DNA of 64,000 nucleotides. Source: JANQPX01 sp039197065 (GTDB lineage: Bacteria; Pseudomonadota; Alphaproteobacteria; Geminicoccales; Geminicoccaceae). The notes under the pieces were generated by a model. The model was not told the origin of the DNA. It saw nothing but the letters and a program-made list of their open reading frames with translations, and searched no databases. The stretch lies in contig JBCCUL010000011.1 of the NCBI GenBank assembly GCA_039197065.1, positions 1 to 64,000 on the forward strand, in the 5' to 3' direction. The position numbers were made by a program, and so were the translations under genes. Shown one piece after another: positions 46,221-57,145 of the stretch; position 1 is the stretch's first letter, and the number at the start of each line of letters is the position of its first letter.

Positions 46221-46478
46221 ATGCCCCATCGTCTTCTCCCCATCACGGTCTGCAGCCTGCTTGTCGCCTGCGCCGAGGCGCCTAGCCCTGAAAGCGAACC
46301 CAATGATTTCGGGCTTGCCGTGCGCAGCAATATGAATGCGCAGATCATCGCCAAGGAAGGCGAGGTGACCACGCTCGGACCAGCTCCAGGCGTCCGTCGA
46401 TCACTTGCGGCTGCACGCTATCAGACCGATCAGGTGGAACAGCCGGTCAAGATTTTTACGCGCTCCGGGAGTGAGTGA
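46221..46478 (+). CDS. cpaD: Short CpaD-like pilus lipoprotein
   Basis: Small lipoprotein of 85 residues from the ATG with GGAG 6 bases upstream (an extra five codons are possible at 46206). The lipobox is LLVAC, with lipid-modified Cys. The FGLAVRSNMNAQI segment matches the conserved C-terminal part of CpaD (FGxAxxxNxAAQI). Most CpaD proteins have about 200 residues or more, so this is a minimal form lacking the N-terminal half. Its position between cpaC and the TadG-like gene fits. It overlaps the following gene by four bases. Confidence 0.75.
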   Translation: MPHRLLPITVCSLLVACAEAPSPESEPNDFGLAVRSNMNAQIIAKEGEVTTLGPAPGVRRSLAAARYQTDQVEQPVKIFTRSGSE

Positions 46479-47992
46479 TGAAAGGGCTGCTTCCTTCCTG
46501 CTTTGTGCGCCGGGCGGCACGTGTTGCCGAAGACGAGAGCGGCGCCATTCTCGTGCTTTTCGCTGTGTCGACCGGGCTGATCTTCGGTTTTCTCGCCCTT
46601 GTTTGGGACATCGGGAGAACAGTCAGCACAGCAACCGAACTGCAGTCCTTCGCCGATCATCTGGCTCTCGCGGCGGCGGGTGAACTCGACGGCGAAGCGG
46701 GTGCAATCGCCGAGGCAACGGCGGTGGTGGCTTCGGGTGACTTCGATGACACGGTCACTTTCGCAAGCGGTGGCCCCATCCTCGATGGAGGCGACGTCCA
46801 GCTGACGTTCTATGCAAGCATCCCTGGCGACGACACGGCGCCGCTTACCGATATCACCGGAAGCGATCGCGCCGCTCTCTATGTCGAAGTCGAGGTTATC
46901 CCGCAGACGGTCACCAATCTTTTTGCATCTGTGGTCAATGCCTTGGCCGGCACCGAAATCGCCAATGGCGTGCTGACGGCGCGTGCGATAGCCGGTCGCA
47001 AGCGTATCGCTTGCTCGATCACGCCGTTGGCCTACTGCACGCCGGATGGACCGGCCTATCAGCCGCAGGCAGGCCGTATGATCCGGTTGGAGATGAATGC
47101 TCTCTGGCAGCCGGGCAGCTTCGGCTTGTTAGCGAACAATTTCGAACCAGGCAGTGCCTGCGGCAATATCGGCACCGCTGGCGGTGCGGTCGTCAGCTGC
47201 ATTACCGGCATCACCGAAAACGTCACCCGCTGCTACGATCCGACGGGCGTAACCATCGTCAACACGGTAAGCGCACAGCAAGTGGCCGGCGGCTTGAACA
47301 GTCGTTTTGACATCTACCTCTCGCAGCTCGCTGGTCTGCAGAACGATGCGCGGTTTGCACCGGCGCCAAGCGTCACCAAAGCGATCACCGACGCCGGTGG
47401 CGATGCGTGCATCGACGGGCTCGGCGCAGGCGATGTCACCGATCTTTCGGAACTGCCGGATGATGAGCGTTCGGTGCCTCTGCCACGCGATGGCTGCTTC
47501 GGAGAGAGTGCGACCTGCGCCGCCACAGGCTTGTCACTCGGCACCGGCGTTACGGAAGCGGAACTCGACGACTATTGGGCGATCAATCACGGCGGCGTCA
47601 GACCGGCAGCCTCTACCCGCCTCGAACTCTATGAAGAAGAGGTTGCGGCGGCGCCCGTTTTCGATCGCGTTCTGCAGAAGGACACCAGTCAGGAAACCGG
47701 AGCGCCCACCTGCCATCAGGGCGGTGCCGTACCCACCACTGAAAGTGCGGAACGCCGTCTGCTGAATGCAGCCGTCATAAATTGCGATCCAGGATCAGGC
47801 CTGCCGATCAGGGGGCTTGTTTCTGATGTGCCGGTGCTGGACTTCGTGCAGCTTTTCATGACGGAGCCGGCCGAGCTCTCACCGAGCGGCAATCGGGTCG
47901 CGATTTGGGCAGAGGAGGTCCAGTCCTTGACCCCCTTGTCCGAAGGCCTCGGCAATGGCGATATCCGTGATGTTGTCCAGCTGGTGCGCTGA
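46475..47992 (+). CDS. TadG-like pilus protein
   Basis: Large pseudopilin-like protein of 505 residues. Near the N-terminus, EDESGAILVLFAVSTGLIFGFLALVWD has the general prepilin-like layout but lacks the Glu at position 5 of true pilins, as in other TadG proteins. A long extracytoplasmic domain follows (ATELQSFADHLALAAAGELDG, typical) and contains at least ten Cys, which may form disulphides. It probably anchors or caps the pilus in the periplasm. Confidence 0.85.
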   Translation: MMKGLLPSCFVRRAARVAEDESGAILVLFAVSTGLIFGFLALVWDIGRTVSTATELQSFADHLALAAAGELDGEAGAIAEATAVVASGDFDDTVTFASGGPILDGGDVQLTFYASIPGDDTAPLTDITGSDRAALYVEVEVIPQTVTNLFASVVNALAGTEIANGVLTARAIAGRKRIACSITPLAYCTPDGPAYQPQAGRMIRLEMNALWQPGSFGLLANNFEPGSACGNIGTAGGAVVSCITGITENVTRCYDPTGVTIVNTVSAQQVAGGLNSRFDIYLSQLAGLQNDARFAPAPSVTKAITDAGGDACIDGLGAGDVTDLSELPDDERSVPLPRDGCFGESATCAATGLSLGTGVTEAELDDYWAINHGGVRPAASTRLELYEEEVAAAPVFDRVLQKDTSQETGAPTCHQGGAVPTTESAERRLLNAAVINCDPGSGLPIRGLVSDVPVLDFVQLFMTEPAELSPSGNRVAIWAEEVQSLTPLSEGLGNGDIRDVVQLVR

Positions 47993-47996
47993 TCCC

Positions 47997-48494
47997 ATGT
48001 TTGCACGACGGAAACGACCCTTCTCGGCCGATGAAGGCGGTGGGCCGCTGGTTGAGATGGCGGTGATCCTGCTGCCATTTCTCCTGATCTTTGCGATTCT
48101 CATCGAGGGCGGCAATCTGCTCTGGCGCCATCAGATTTCCCTAAAGGCGGTGCGTGACACCACGCGCTATGTCAGTCGGGCGCCACTTCTATTTAACGAT
48201 GCCTGCGCCCTTAATGGGACCGTCCTGACAGCGACAACGACATCGGCGAAACTTCTTGGGGTTACCGGATCTCTCACCGGCGGGACGCCGCTTGTACCCA
48301 ACTGGACGGTCGACAACATTCAGATCCCTACGCCAGTCGTCCTGCGCGCCGATCCCTGTCTGGTCGTGGTGCAGGCGATCGCAGACGTACAGCTGCCTTT
48401 GCCGTTCGCTCCTATCCTGCAGCTCTTCAATCCCGAGCAGAGCGACACACTGACCTTCAGCGTTGCCGATCAGGCGCGCTGGCTTGGGGAGTGA
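47997..48494 (+). CDS. tadE: TadE-like minor pilin (first)
   Basis: Pseudopilin of 165 residues. The motif EGGGPLVEMAVILLPFLLIFAILIEG has the Glu5-like residue and hydrophobic helix of TadE/TadF proteins. The ATG at 47997 is preferred over a frame open to 47955, which would overlap the previous gene. The external domain has Cys residues (FNDAC, DPCLVV). Follows the TadG-like gene by 4 bases. Confidence 0.87.
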   Translation: MFARRKRPFSADEGGGPLVEMAVILLPFLLIFAILIEGGNLLWRHQISLKAVRDTTRYVSRAPLLFNDACALNGTVLTATTTSAKLLGVTGSLTGGTPLVPNWTVDNIQIPTPVVLRADPCLVVVQAIADVQLPLPFAPILQLFNPEQSDTLTFSVADQARWLGE

Positions 48495-48497
48495 GCG

Positions 48498-49112
48498 ATG
48501 GCGCTGGCATCAGGCTTCGATCGGAACGAGGACGGCAGCGTGCTGGTGGAGTTTGCTGTCGTACTGCCGCTCTTTTTGATCCTCCTGTTTGCGGTCATCG
48601 ACTTTGGCCAAATCTATCTCCGCTGGATCCTTGCGGAGAAGGCAACCCAGACCGCAGCCAGGGTTGCCGTGGTGCGCCCGCCGCTTTGTGCCGGCGTACC
48701 GACCTTCAACGATCGGGCGGCAGGTGCGCCGCAGGTTCTTCCCTTTGGCACCAGCTGCGCCGCGTCGCCAGGCCTTTGCTCAGATCCAGGAACGTTCACC
48801 TGCACCGGAGCGACGGCCGTAGGCGACGGCTTCGATGCCATCGAGGATCTTGTCGGCGGCTTTCTGCCCGCATCGGCCGCGCCCGCGAATGTTCAGCTGA
48901 CTTACAGCTTTGCCGATCTCGGCTTTTTAGGTGGTCCCTATGTGCCGATGGTGACCGTCGATCTGGTCGGCGAGATCGATGTGCCGTTCATCACACCGCT
49001 CGGACCCCTGCTTCAGGCTTTCTACGGTGGAAACGGTCTCGAAGACCCCACCATGCCGTCCATGCGCGCGACACTGCCGGCAGAAGATCTGAGCGAAGGC
49101 GGGCCGGGCTGA
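48498..49112 (+). CDS. TadE/TadF-like minor pilin (second)
   Basis: Pseudopilin of 204 residues with NEDGSVLVEFAVVLPLFLILLFAVIDF, the full TadE motif (Gly/Ser, then LVEFA), followed by GQIYLRWILAEKATQTAARVA, a conserved continuation. The external domain has several Cys (GTSCAAS, GLCSD, TFTCTG). It begins 3 bases after the previous gene with GGGGAG upstream. Probably a minor subunit processed by CpaA. Confidence 0.88.
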   Translation: MALASGFDRNEDGSVLVEFAVVLPLFLILLFAVIDFGQIYLRWILAEKATQTAARVAVVRPPLCAGVPTFNDRAAGAPQVLPFGTSCAASPGLCSDPGTFTCTGATAVGDGFDAIEDLVGGFLPASAAPANVQLTYSFADLGFLGGPYVPMVTVDLVGEIDVPFITPLGPLLQAFYGGNGLEDPTMPSMRATLPAEDLSEGGPG

Positions 49113-49166
49113 TGGCGGTCGTGAACGTTGTCGACAATTTCTTGCAGCAGGGGGAGTGACCAGGCG

Positions 49167-50363
49167 ATGGCGACGATCGTGACCAATATGCTGGCTCTGG
49201 CGCGCACGGACGATGTCAAGAATGCCCTGTCCGGCCTCTTGATGGAGCGCAACGATATTTCGCTCGAAACCGAAGTCGGCAGTCTGAAGTCGATCGGCCC
49301 TGGTTTCAACGAGCGTCTGAGCCGCGCCAGTATGCTACTTGTCGATCTCGATATCGACGACCCGAACGAGCTGATGCCGCTTCGCCAGATCATCACCGAG
49401 CGTCAGGGTAGCTTGTCGGTGATCGCGACGTCGAACGCGATCACCGCTCAGGGCGTGCGCGAACTGGTGCGCCAGGGGATCGATGACTTCATCCCGCAGC
49501 CGCTGGATCAGCACAGCCTCATCGATGCCATCGACGTCGCCAAGCGCAAAGCGCGCCAGAACCGAGGCGGCGGGCCGAGTGGTGGACAAGTGATCACCAT
49601 CGGCCGCGCCAAGGGCGGCATGGGTGCTACCACACTGGCGGTCAACCTGGCGCTCAGCCTTATCGAGCCGATCGGGAAAGAGGAGCCCAGGCGTGTCTGT
49701 CTGCTCGACTTCGATCTGCAGTTCGGCGATGCCGCCCTCTATCTGGACCTCGACCCGCGCTCGGATCTCGTGGAGATCGTGCAAAAGCCGACCAGGCTGG
49801 ACACCGCGCTCCTGCTGAGCGCCATGACCGAACATGAAAGTGGCCTCGAAGTTCTTCAAGCTCCGATCGAACCCATGCCACTAGATGCGCTGCGCACCGA
49901 GACAGTAGGACGCGTGATCGATCTCGCCCAGCAGGAGTTCGACTATGTCGTAATCGATCTGCCGCTGGCCTTGGCCAGTTGGTACGAGATGGTCCTGGAC
50001 ATGACAGACAAGCTTTATCTGGTCACACAACTCAACGTGCCAGCGATCCGTCAGACGAAGCGGCTGATCGACATCCTCAAAGACGAGGGGCTCTTCAGCC
50101 TGCCGGTTTCCATCGTGCTTAATCGCTATATCCGGCGCTTCAACGAACATGCCAATATTCGCCAGTGCAGCAAGGCGCTTGATCATACTATCGATCACTA
50201 CCTCGTAGACGATGAGCGCACCGTGCTCGAGGCGATCAATCGAGGCGTCTCGCTTGCCGAGGTCCGCCGCCGTTCCAAGATCTGTCGAACGATTCGCAAC
50301 ATGGCGTTGTCATGCAGGCGCGAACTCGCCGCCGGCCAGATCAAGCCGGCGCATCTGGTTTAG
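49167..50363 (+). CDS. cpaE: Pilus assembly ATPase CpaE/TadZ
   Basis: MinD/ParA-like protein of 398 residues that localises the Tad machine to the pole. The N-terminal part resembles a receiver domain (LLVDLDIDDPNELMPLRQI). The P-loop reads KGGMGATTLAVNLAL, where the second Lys of a ParA P-loop is replaced by Ala, which is common in CpaE proteins. FDLQFGDAALYLDLDP and YVVIDLPLALASWYEMV follow. The ATG at 49167 is preferred; a frame open to 49128 exists. Confidence 0.93.
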   Translation: MATIVTNMLALARTDDVKNALSGLLMERNDISLETEVGSLKSIGPGFNERLSRASMLLVDLDIDDPNELMPLRQIITERQGSLSVIATSNAITAQGVRELVRQGIDDFIPQPLDQHSLIDAIDVAKRKARQNRGGGPSGGQVITIGRAKGGMGATTLAVNLALSLIEPIGKEEPRRVCLLDFDLQFGDAALYLDLDPRSDLVEIVQKPTRLDTALLLSAMTEHESGLEVLQAPIEPMPLDALRTETVGRVIDLAQQEFDYVVIDLPLALASWYEMVLDMTDKLYLVTQLNVPAIRQTKRLIDILKDEGLFSLPVSIVLNRYIRRFNEHANIRQCSKALDHTIDHYLVDDERTVLEAINRGVSLAEVRRRSKICRTIRNMALSCRRELAAGQIKPAHLV

Positions 50364-50380
50364 CCTCGGGGAAGAGAACG

Positions 50381-51778
<1,398 letters not shown>

Positions 51779-51802
51779 GCCCCTGAGCAAAGGACAGCCG
51801 AG

Positions 51803-52762
51803 ATGAGCCAGATGGCCTATATGATCGCCAATGTCATGATTTTCTTTGGCATTCTGATGACCGTCCTGGGCGCTGCCCATGCGCTCGGCGTGACCGGCAG
51901 CACGATCGAGCAGTCCATCAAGCGACGGCTGCAGGCGCTGACATCGGGCGCCGACCCGGAAGCGGTCATCCGTCTCCTTAGGCGAAAGCGCGAGTCCGAC
52001 GGCTTCGGCAACTTGCCTGGTCTCCGTTACTGGCCGGCCCTGGTGCGTCAGGCAGGCATAGATTGGCGACCGGAGAGTTTGCTTGCCGTTCTTGGAATTA
52101 CCACCGTCGTCCTGGCCATCTCCTTTTCGGCGATCCTCAGCTGGCCGCTGGCTCTGGTTTTCGCGCTGGGGCTGGGCAGTTTGTTGCCGGTCATGCTTCT
52201 AAACCTGCGCCGAGCACGTCGACGCGCCGAGCTTTCCAAACAGCTGCCTGATGCTATCGATCTGATGGTGCAGAGCCTGCGCGCCGGCCATCCCATCAAT
52301 CCCGCCTTCAATATCATCGCCCGGGAGATGCCCGATCCGATCGCGAGCGAACTCGGTCTCGTCGCTGATGCGATCAGCTATGGCGACGACCTGGCAACTG
52401 CAATCGAGGAAATGGCAGGCCGGCTCGCCTTAGAAGATTTCAACTACCTGGCGGTGGCGATTACCATTCAGCACAGCACCGGCGGCAACCTCGCGACCGT
52501 CCTTGAAAGCCTTGGTACGGTCATTCGTGATCGCTTCGCCATGGAACGCAAGATCAAGGCGCTCTCAGCCGAGGGGCGCATCACCGCGATCGTGGTGTCG
52601 ATCGTCCCTATTGCTCTTGCCGTCTTTCTTCATCTCTCCACGCCTAGCTACTACGCCGATGTCGCCGAAGACCCACTGTTTGCACCCCTACTTGCCCTGG
52701 GCGTTCTTCTGACCCTGGCCAACGCCATCGCCCTTCGCCGTCAGGTAAAGTTTGACTTTTAG
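51803..52762 (+). CDS. tadB: Pilus inner-membrane platform protein TadB
   Basis: Type II secretion F-like platform protein, 319 residues. Membrane helices are seen at about residues 5-28, 95-135 (AVLGITTVVLAISFSAILSWPLALVFA) and near the C-terminus (VSIVPIALAVFLHLS and LLALGVLLTLANAIAL). The core T2SF segment is LPDAIDLMVQSLRAGHPINPAFNIIAREMPDPI. It works with TadC as the platform for the CpaF ATPase. Confidence 0.95.
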   Translation: MSQMAYMIANVMIFFGILMTVLGAAHALGVTGSTIEQSIKRRLQALTSGADPEAVIRLLRRKRESDGFGNLPGLRYWPALVRQAGIDWRPESLLAVLGITTVVLAISFSAILSWPLALVFALGLGSLLPVMLLNLRRARRRAELSKQLPDAIDLMVQSLRAGHPINPAFNIIAREMPDPIASELGLVADAISYGDDLATAIEEMAGRLALEDFNYLAVAITIQHSTGGNLATVLESLGTVIRDRFAMERKIKALSAEGRITAIVVSIVPIALAVFLHLSTPSYYADVAEDPLFAPLLALGVLLTLANAIALRRQVKFDF

Positions 52763-52773
52763 GATCTCGTTAA

Positions 52774-53784
52774 ATGCAGAACGCCTTTCAAAGCCTTGTC
52801 GATCTCGCCGGTGGCGGTCCCGAACTTGCTGTCCTGGGCGCGGTCTTTACAGGTGTGATGATGACAGTGATCGGCGCCCGCGGTCTCCTAGTGCCTGTAG
52901 ATCCGATCAGGCGCAGGCTGAACAGGCGTCCTGAAAGCCGCGCCGCATCGACCCCGCTGTCGATCAGACGGGGACAAGATCAGACGCAGGAAGCCGGCTT
53001 CAGGCGCTTTATTGCACCTGTCGATCCGCGCGAACGTCACCGGGTCCAGCAACAACTTATGCGCGCTGGCTTCAGGAGCGAGCAGGCGTTTTTAAGTTAT
53101 TACTTCATCCGTGCCACGCTCGGATTTCTCCTGCCAATGCCGCTCATCCTGGGCTCGCTTGCCATCTCCGCGGCTGGTGATGCTGGCGCGGAGCTGCCGA
53201 TCATAAGGCTCGATATGACCAGCAGCATGGTGCTGGCCTGCGTGCTGCTCCTGATCGGCTTTTATGGTCCACCGATCTGGCTCCGCCGACGCATCGCTGC
53301 CCGCCAGCGCGCAATCCGCCATGGCTTTCCGCACGCCCTCGATATGATGCAGGTGGCGATCGAAGCAGGGTTGGGCTTTGACTCGGCGCTGGCACGTGTC
53401 GCCAATGAGCTGAAACATGCACACCCTGCGCTCGCAGAAGAGTTCGTCATCGTCGGCCTCGAACTCCGTGCCGGTAAAGCGCGCGATCAGGTGCTCTCCG
53501 ACCTTGCGGATCGGACCCAAGTGGACGCGATCGCTGTCTTCACCAAGGCGATTATCCAATCGATCGCTTACGGCACGAGCATCGCGGCCACGCTTCATGT
53601 CTATGCCCGCGAGATGCGGCATCAGCGCATGACCATGGCCGAAGAACGCGCCAATCAACTTCCCGTCAAAATGTCAGTGATCATGGTCGTCTTCCTTCTG
53701 CCGACCATCTTCCTTATGGCGCTCTCGCCGGTGATGATCCGTCTGGTGCGGATGCTATCTGGCGGCATTCTGCCGATCAACTGA
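52774..53784 (+). CDS. tadC: Pilus inner-membrane platform protein TadC
   Basis: Second T2SF-type platform protein, 336 residues. The T2SF core FPHALDMMQVAIEAGLGFDSALARVANELKHAHPALAEEF and VDAIAVFTKAIIQSIAYGTSIAATLHVYAREMR is clear. Helices lie near the N-terminus, at about 110-165 and at the C-terminus (VIMVVFLLPTIFLMALSPVMI). Follows tadB by 11 bases. Confidence 0.95.
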   Translation: MQNAFQSLVDLAGGGPELAVLGAVFTGVMMTVIGARGLLVPVDPIRRRLNRRPESRAASTPLSIRRGQDQTQEAGFRRFIAPVDPRERHRVQQQLMRAGFRSEQAFLSYYFIRATLGFLLPMPLILGSLAISAAGDAGAELPIIRLDMTSSMVLACVLLLIGFYGPPIWLRRRIAARQRAIRHGFPHALDMMQVAIEAGLGFDSALARVANELKHAHPALAEEFVIVGLELRAGKARDQVLSDLADRTQVDAIAVFTKAIIQSIAYGTSIAATLHVYAREMRHQRMTMAEERANQLPVKMSVIMVVFLLPTIFLMALSPVMIRLVRMLSGGILPIN

Positions 53785-53785
53785 C

Positions 53786-54472
53786 ATGACGATGACGGCT
53801 GCAGCGACCTATCGACATCTTGCCCTGATCCTATCAGTGCTTGGCCTTTACGGCTGCAGTACCGGTCCGGAACTGCGCACTTCAACGAGTCTGGCTGCCA
53901 GTCCTTCCAAAAGCGAAGGCAAGCGTCTCCTCGAGGAAGGGCGGGCAGTGGAGGCTGTGGCTTCATTTCGCCGCCATCTCCGAGAGGAGGGCGCGGATCT
54001 TCGAGTTCTGAACGGCCTGGCAATCGCTTACAGCGAGCTCGGAAAGCCGGACCTGGCAGCCGAAATTTTCTCCCGCGCGCTGACGATGGCGCCGGACGAT
54101 CCTGCAACCTTGAACAATATCGGCTTTGCCGCCCTTCGCCGGGCCGACAAAAATCTGGCGCGACGTTATCTGAAGAAAGCTCAGCTAAAAGGCAGTGGGT
54201 TCGACAAAATCAAGGGCAATCTTGCGGGGCTAGACTGGCTTGAGGGTCTGGAACGGAAGCACCCGAAAGGTCCTCATCTCGCGCAAGCATTGCTCCCAGC
54301 GAAGGGCCGGCCTCCCAACACACCGCTTCTTGTCAGCCTGCCCAAGGGTGGAACTGCCATCCCTTCGACCAGAAATGCTCTACCGGACCAACCGCAACAG
54401 TCTCCACCAAGTTTTATGCTTGATTTCACCACTGTCGTCGATCCGTTCTCCAGCGAGCGAACAGCCGAATGA
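53786..54472 (+). CDS. TPR lipoprotein, TadD-like (first)
   Basis: Lipoprotein of 228 residues (lipobox LGLYGCS) with tetratricopeptide repeats (GRAVEAVASFRRHLREEGADLRVLNGLAIAYSELG, KPDLAAEIFSRALTMAPDDPATLNNIGFAALR). TadD proteins are needed for Tad secretin assembly. The C-terminus is Pro-rich and less conserved. It starts one base after the tadC stop. Confidence 0.85.
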   Translation: MTMTAAATYRHLALILSVLGLYGCSTGPELRTSTSLAASPSKSEGKRLLEEGRAVEAVASFRRHLREEGADLRVLNGLAIAYSELGKPDLAAEIFSRALTMAPDDPATLNNIGFAALRRADKNLARRYLKKAQLKGSGFDKIKGNLAGLDWLEGLERKHPKGPHLAQALLPAKGRPPNTPLLVSLPKGGTAIPSTRNALPDQPQQSPPSFMLDFTTVVDPFSSERTAE

Positions 54473-54539
54473 TCCAAACAAGGACGCTCATCGCCTCGTC
54501 AAAGTTCCTCCAGAACGCCTCAAGTCGGAGCTTCCCAAC

Positions 54540-55439
54540 ATGACGACATCATCAAGCGCAGGGTTAACCAAGGCTATCGGAGCCCTGGCGCTAATGGCGC
54601 TCGGCGCCTGCTCGACAGTCGATCCTCCCAAACAGTCCGCAAGTGACGATGTCACACCGCTGGTCGCCGATCTTCATCGCGACCATGGTTTGGCGGCGCT
54701 GCAGGCCGAACGCTACGTAGAGGCTGCTTCCTACTTTCAGCGCATTTTGAAAGACCTCCCAGAAGACCAGCAGGCGCGTATCGGTCTTGGCGAGGCCTAT
54801 CTTGGTCAAGGCAGGCTTGATGAAGCGCTTGTCCAATTCGATGGTGCGGAGGAAAGTGCGAATCCGGCCCATCAGGCAAAGGCGCTGCAGGGCCAGGGCA
54901 TTGTCCTCCTGAGACAGGGGGATCAGGAACGAGCTCTCGTTTTCTTGGAACAAGCCATCGAGAAAGACGCTGGCCTTTGGCGCAGCTGGAATGCACTTGG
55001 ACGCCTAAAGGATGCGAACAAGGATTATTCGGCCGCGCGCAACGCGTTTCGAACAGCGATCGATCTCAATCCAAAGTCAGGCCTGCTGCACAACAATCTC
55101 GGCTTCTCGCTCTTAGCATCAGGCGAGCCAGTCTATGCGGAGGCCTCCTTGAACCGGGCGCTCGAACTTGATCCAACCCTTGCTGTGGCCACCACGAATC
55201 TCCGCCTTGCGCTTGCGCTTCAGGGTCGTTATGGGCCGGCTCTTGCAGGGGCCAGTGTCAAGGAAAGGGCTGTTGTTATGAACAATGTCGGCTATGCAGC
55301 CCTGCTGCGCGGTGATCATCAAAAGGCTAAATCCTTGTTTCAGGATGCCTTGGCGGCGGATCCCGGTTTCTTCGGCGAAGCGAAGCGCAATCTCGCGTTT
55401 CTCGAAACCCTCGTCCCCCAAAATAAGCAAGAACGATAG
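54540..55439 (+). CDS. tadD: TPR lipoprotein, TadD-like (second)
   Basis: Lipoprotein of 299 residues from the ATG at 54540 (lipobox LMALGACS). An in-frame extension into the previous gene is not believable. Five or so TPR units (HGLAALQAERYVEAASYFQRILKDLP, LDEALVQFDGAEESANPAHQAKALQGQGIVLLRQGDQERALVFLEQAI and DYSAARNAFRTAIDLNPKSGLLHNNLGFSLL). Two TPR lipoproteins in tandem suggest a duplication. Confidence 0.87.
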   Translation: MTTSSSAGLTKAIGALALMALGACSTVDPPKQSASDDVTPLVADLHRDHGLAALQAERYVEAASYFQRILKDLPEDQQARIGLGEAYLGQGRLDEALVQFDGAEESANPAHQAKALQGQGIVLLRQGDQERALVFLEQAIEKDAGLWRSWNALGRLKDANKDYSAARNAFRTAIDLNPKSGLLHNNLGFSLLASGEPVYAEASLNRALELDPTLAVATTNLRLALALQGRYGPALAGASVKERAVVMNNVGYAALLRGDHQKAKSLFQDALAADPGFFGEAKRNLAFLETLVPQNKQER

Positions 55440-55448
55440 GGCGGATCG

Positions 55449-55946
55449 ATGCTGTTTTCCCTTGTCTTCGCCGGCTTTCTGATCGCTGCCTGCATCACCG
55501 ACCTGAAAGACTTTCGTATTCCGAACGCTATCCCGATCGCCTTGATCGCTCTCTTCCTGATCAGAGCTGCGGCGACGAACGACATCGTCGTCTGGCCGGA
55601 CCATCTTCTGGCCTTCGGTGTGACCTTCTTTTTTGGGCTCGTGGCGTTCGGCCTTGGTCTGATGGGCGGCGGCGATGCCAAGCTGATAGCCGCAACAGCG
55701 CTTTGGTTCGGTGTGACCACACTACCAACGTTTCTCGCCATCACCGCAATTGGAGGTGGACTCTTCGCCATCATGCTACTGGCACTTCGCCACCTTGCCG
55801 CTCGCCAAATGCAATCGGAGCCCCCCGCAAGATCGGTAAGCCGCCCAAAGCTGCTCGATCGACGAGCACCGGTTCCCTACGCCTTGCCGATCGCCTTGTC
55901 CGCCCTTTGGCTCGAATGGCATCAATGGCGAGAATTCTTCGCCTGA
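55449..55946 (+). CDS. cpaA: Prepilin peptidase CpaA (A24 family)
   Basis: Membrane aspartic protease of 165 residues that cleaves the Flp and TadE prepilins. The two catalytic Asp are in CITDLKDFRIPNAI and MGGGDAKLIAA. At least four membrane helices are visible (LVFAGFLIAACI, IPIALIALFLIRA, FGVTFFFGLVAFGLGLMG, FLAITAIGGGLFAIMLLAL). Last gene of the pilus locus; ends 38 bases before the convergent deacylase gene. Confidence 0.94.
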   Translation: MLFSLVFAGFLIAACITDLKDFRIPNAIPIALIALFLIRAAATNDIVVWPDHLLAFGVTFFFGLVAFGLGLMGGGDAKLIAATALWFGVTTLPTFLAITAIGGGLFAIMLLALRHLAARQMQSEPPARSVSRPKLLDRRAPVPYALPIALSALWLEWHQWREFFA

Positions 55947-55984
55947 GGAACTCGCCGAAGTCTTCATGTCGCCGAGCCCGCGTT

Positions 55985-57145
55985 TTATAAGACCGGGAGT
56001 TTGCCAAGGATGTCGAGGCAGGCTTTGAGTTCTCTCTCTTCGATGAACTCGTCGGCCATGTGCGCCTGGTCGATCGAGCCGGGGCCGCAGACAATGCTCG
56101 ATATGCCAGCGGACTGGAAGAAGCCAGCCTCAGTTCCGAAGGGGACCACACTTGTGGTCCTATTGCCGGTTAAGTCACCAACCAGATCGCGAGCTTCGGA
56201 TATGGGTTCGGTTTCAAAACTTGCGACCTCGGTGCAGATGTGGGTGACGATGTCGGCTTCTGGGTGGATGGCTGTCATTGCCGGCTTCAGCACGGTCGAC
56301 ACGAAGTCAGCCATCGCAGCCTTGATGAAATCAGCATCCTGAACGCGCACCGGACGGATCTCCCAATCCACCTGGCAGTGGCGAGCGATGACGTTCCTTG
56401 CAGTCCCACCGCTGATCCGACCGACATGCACGGTGGTAAAGGGCGGTGTGTAGCGCGTGTCAGCAGGCGCTCTCACCTCAAGTTCGAGGCGCAGTTCGTG
56501 CAGACGAGTGATGAAACGAACCGCGTAGTCGATGGCGCTTACACCGTTTTCAGGCCTGGAGCTGTGGCCTTCGAGGCCGATGAACTCCGTTGTGTATTCG
56601 AAGCAACCTTTGTGCCCCTCGACGATGCCCATGCCAGTCGGCTCGCCGATAATGGCAACACCCGTCCGGATGTCGTCTTCAGCAAGCTGTTTCATCAGGT
56701 TGGCAGCCCCAAAACAGGTAATCTCTTCATCATAGGTGACGGCCAGATGCAACGGACGGCGGAGATCAGAAGCTGCAAAATCCGAAAGGGTGGTCAATGC
56801 AGCGGCAATAAATCCCTTCATGTCGACGGCGCCTCGGCCATAGAGACGACCATCCCGCTCGGTGAGGGCAAAGGGTTCGACCGTCCAGTCCTGTCCCTTG
56901 ACCGGGACGACGTCGCTATGGCCCGAAAGCACGATGCCACCCGGCTGATCGGGACCGATCGTCGCGAAAAGATTAGCCTTGTCGCCGGTCTCATCGGGGT
57001 AGGTTCTGATGTCAGCGCCCAAGGCTGCTAAATGATCGCGGAGATAGGCGATCATTTCCAGATTGCTGCTGCCGGAGATTGTCTGAAAGGATAGAAGATC
57101 GGCGAGGATCGCCTTGGTCCGTTCGAGACGTGAGCACTTACCCAT
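55985..57145 (-). CDS. ArgE-type M20 deacylase (acetylornithine deacetylase-like)
   Basis: Zinc-dependent M20 peptidase-family deacylase of 386 residues. The metal-binding motifs are VLSGHSDVVPVKGQ, RGAVDMKGFIAAAL and TYDEEITCFGA, with the final HMADEFIEERELKACLDIL. The overall pattern matches the ArgE branch. Its start shares a base with the aconitase-X small-subunit stop, so it is the last gene of a three-gene operon. In that context it may deacylate an N-acyl amino acid related to the dehydratase substrate rather than serve arginine synthesis; that is inference. Confidence 0.9.
   Translation of the reverse strand: MGKCSRLERTKAILADLLSFQTISGSSNLEMIAYLRDHLAALGADIRTYPDETGDKANLFATIGPDQPGGIVLSGHSDVVPVKGQDWTVEPFALTERDGRLYGRGAVDMKGFIAAALTTLSDFAASDLRRPLHLAVTYDEEITCFGAANLMKQLAEDDIRTGVAIIGEPTGMGIVEGHKGCFEYTTEFIGLEGHSSRPENGVSAIDYAVRFITRLHELRLELEVRAPADTRYTPPFTTVHVGRISGGTARNVIARHCQVDWEIRPVRVQDADFIKAAMADFVSTVLKPAMTAIHPEADIVTHICTEVASFETEPISEARDLVGDLTGNRTTSVVPFGTEAGFFQSAGISSIVCGPGSIDQAHMADEFIEERELKACLDILGKLPVL

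Noticed and set aside
48491..49159. 222-codon frame overlapping the second TadE-like gene
   Set aside because: Arg/Cys-rich translation typical of a shifted frame; the TadE frame has the prepilin motif and a ribosome site.
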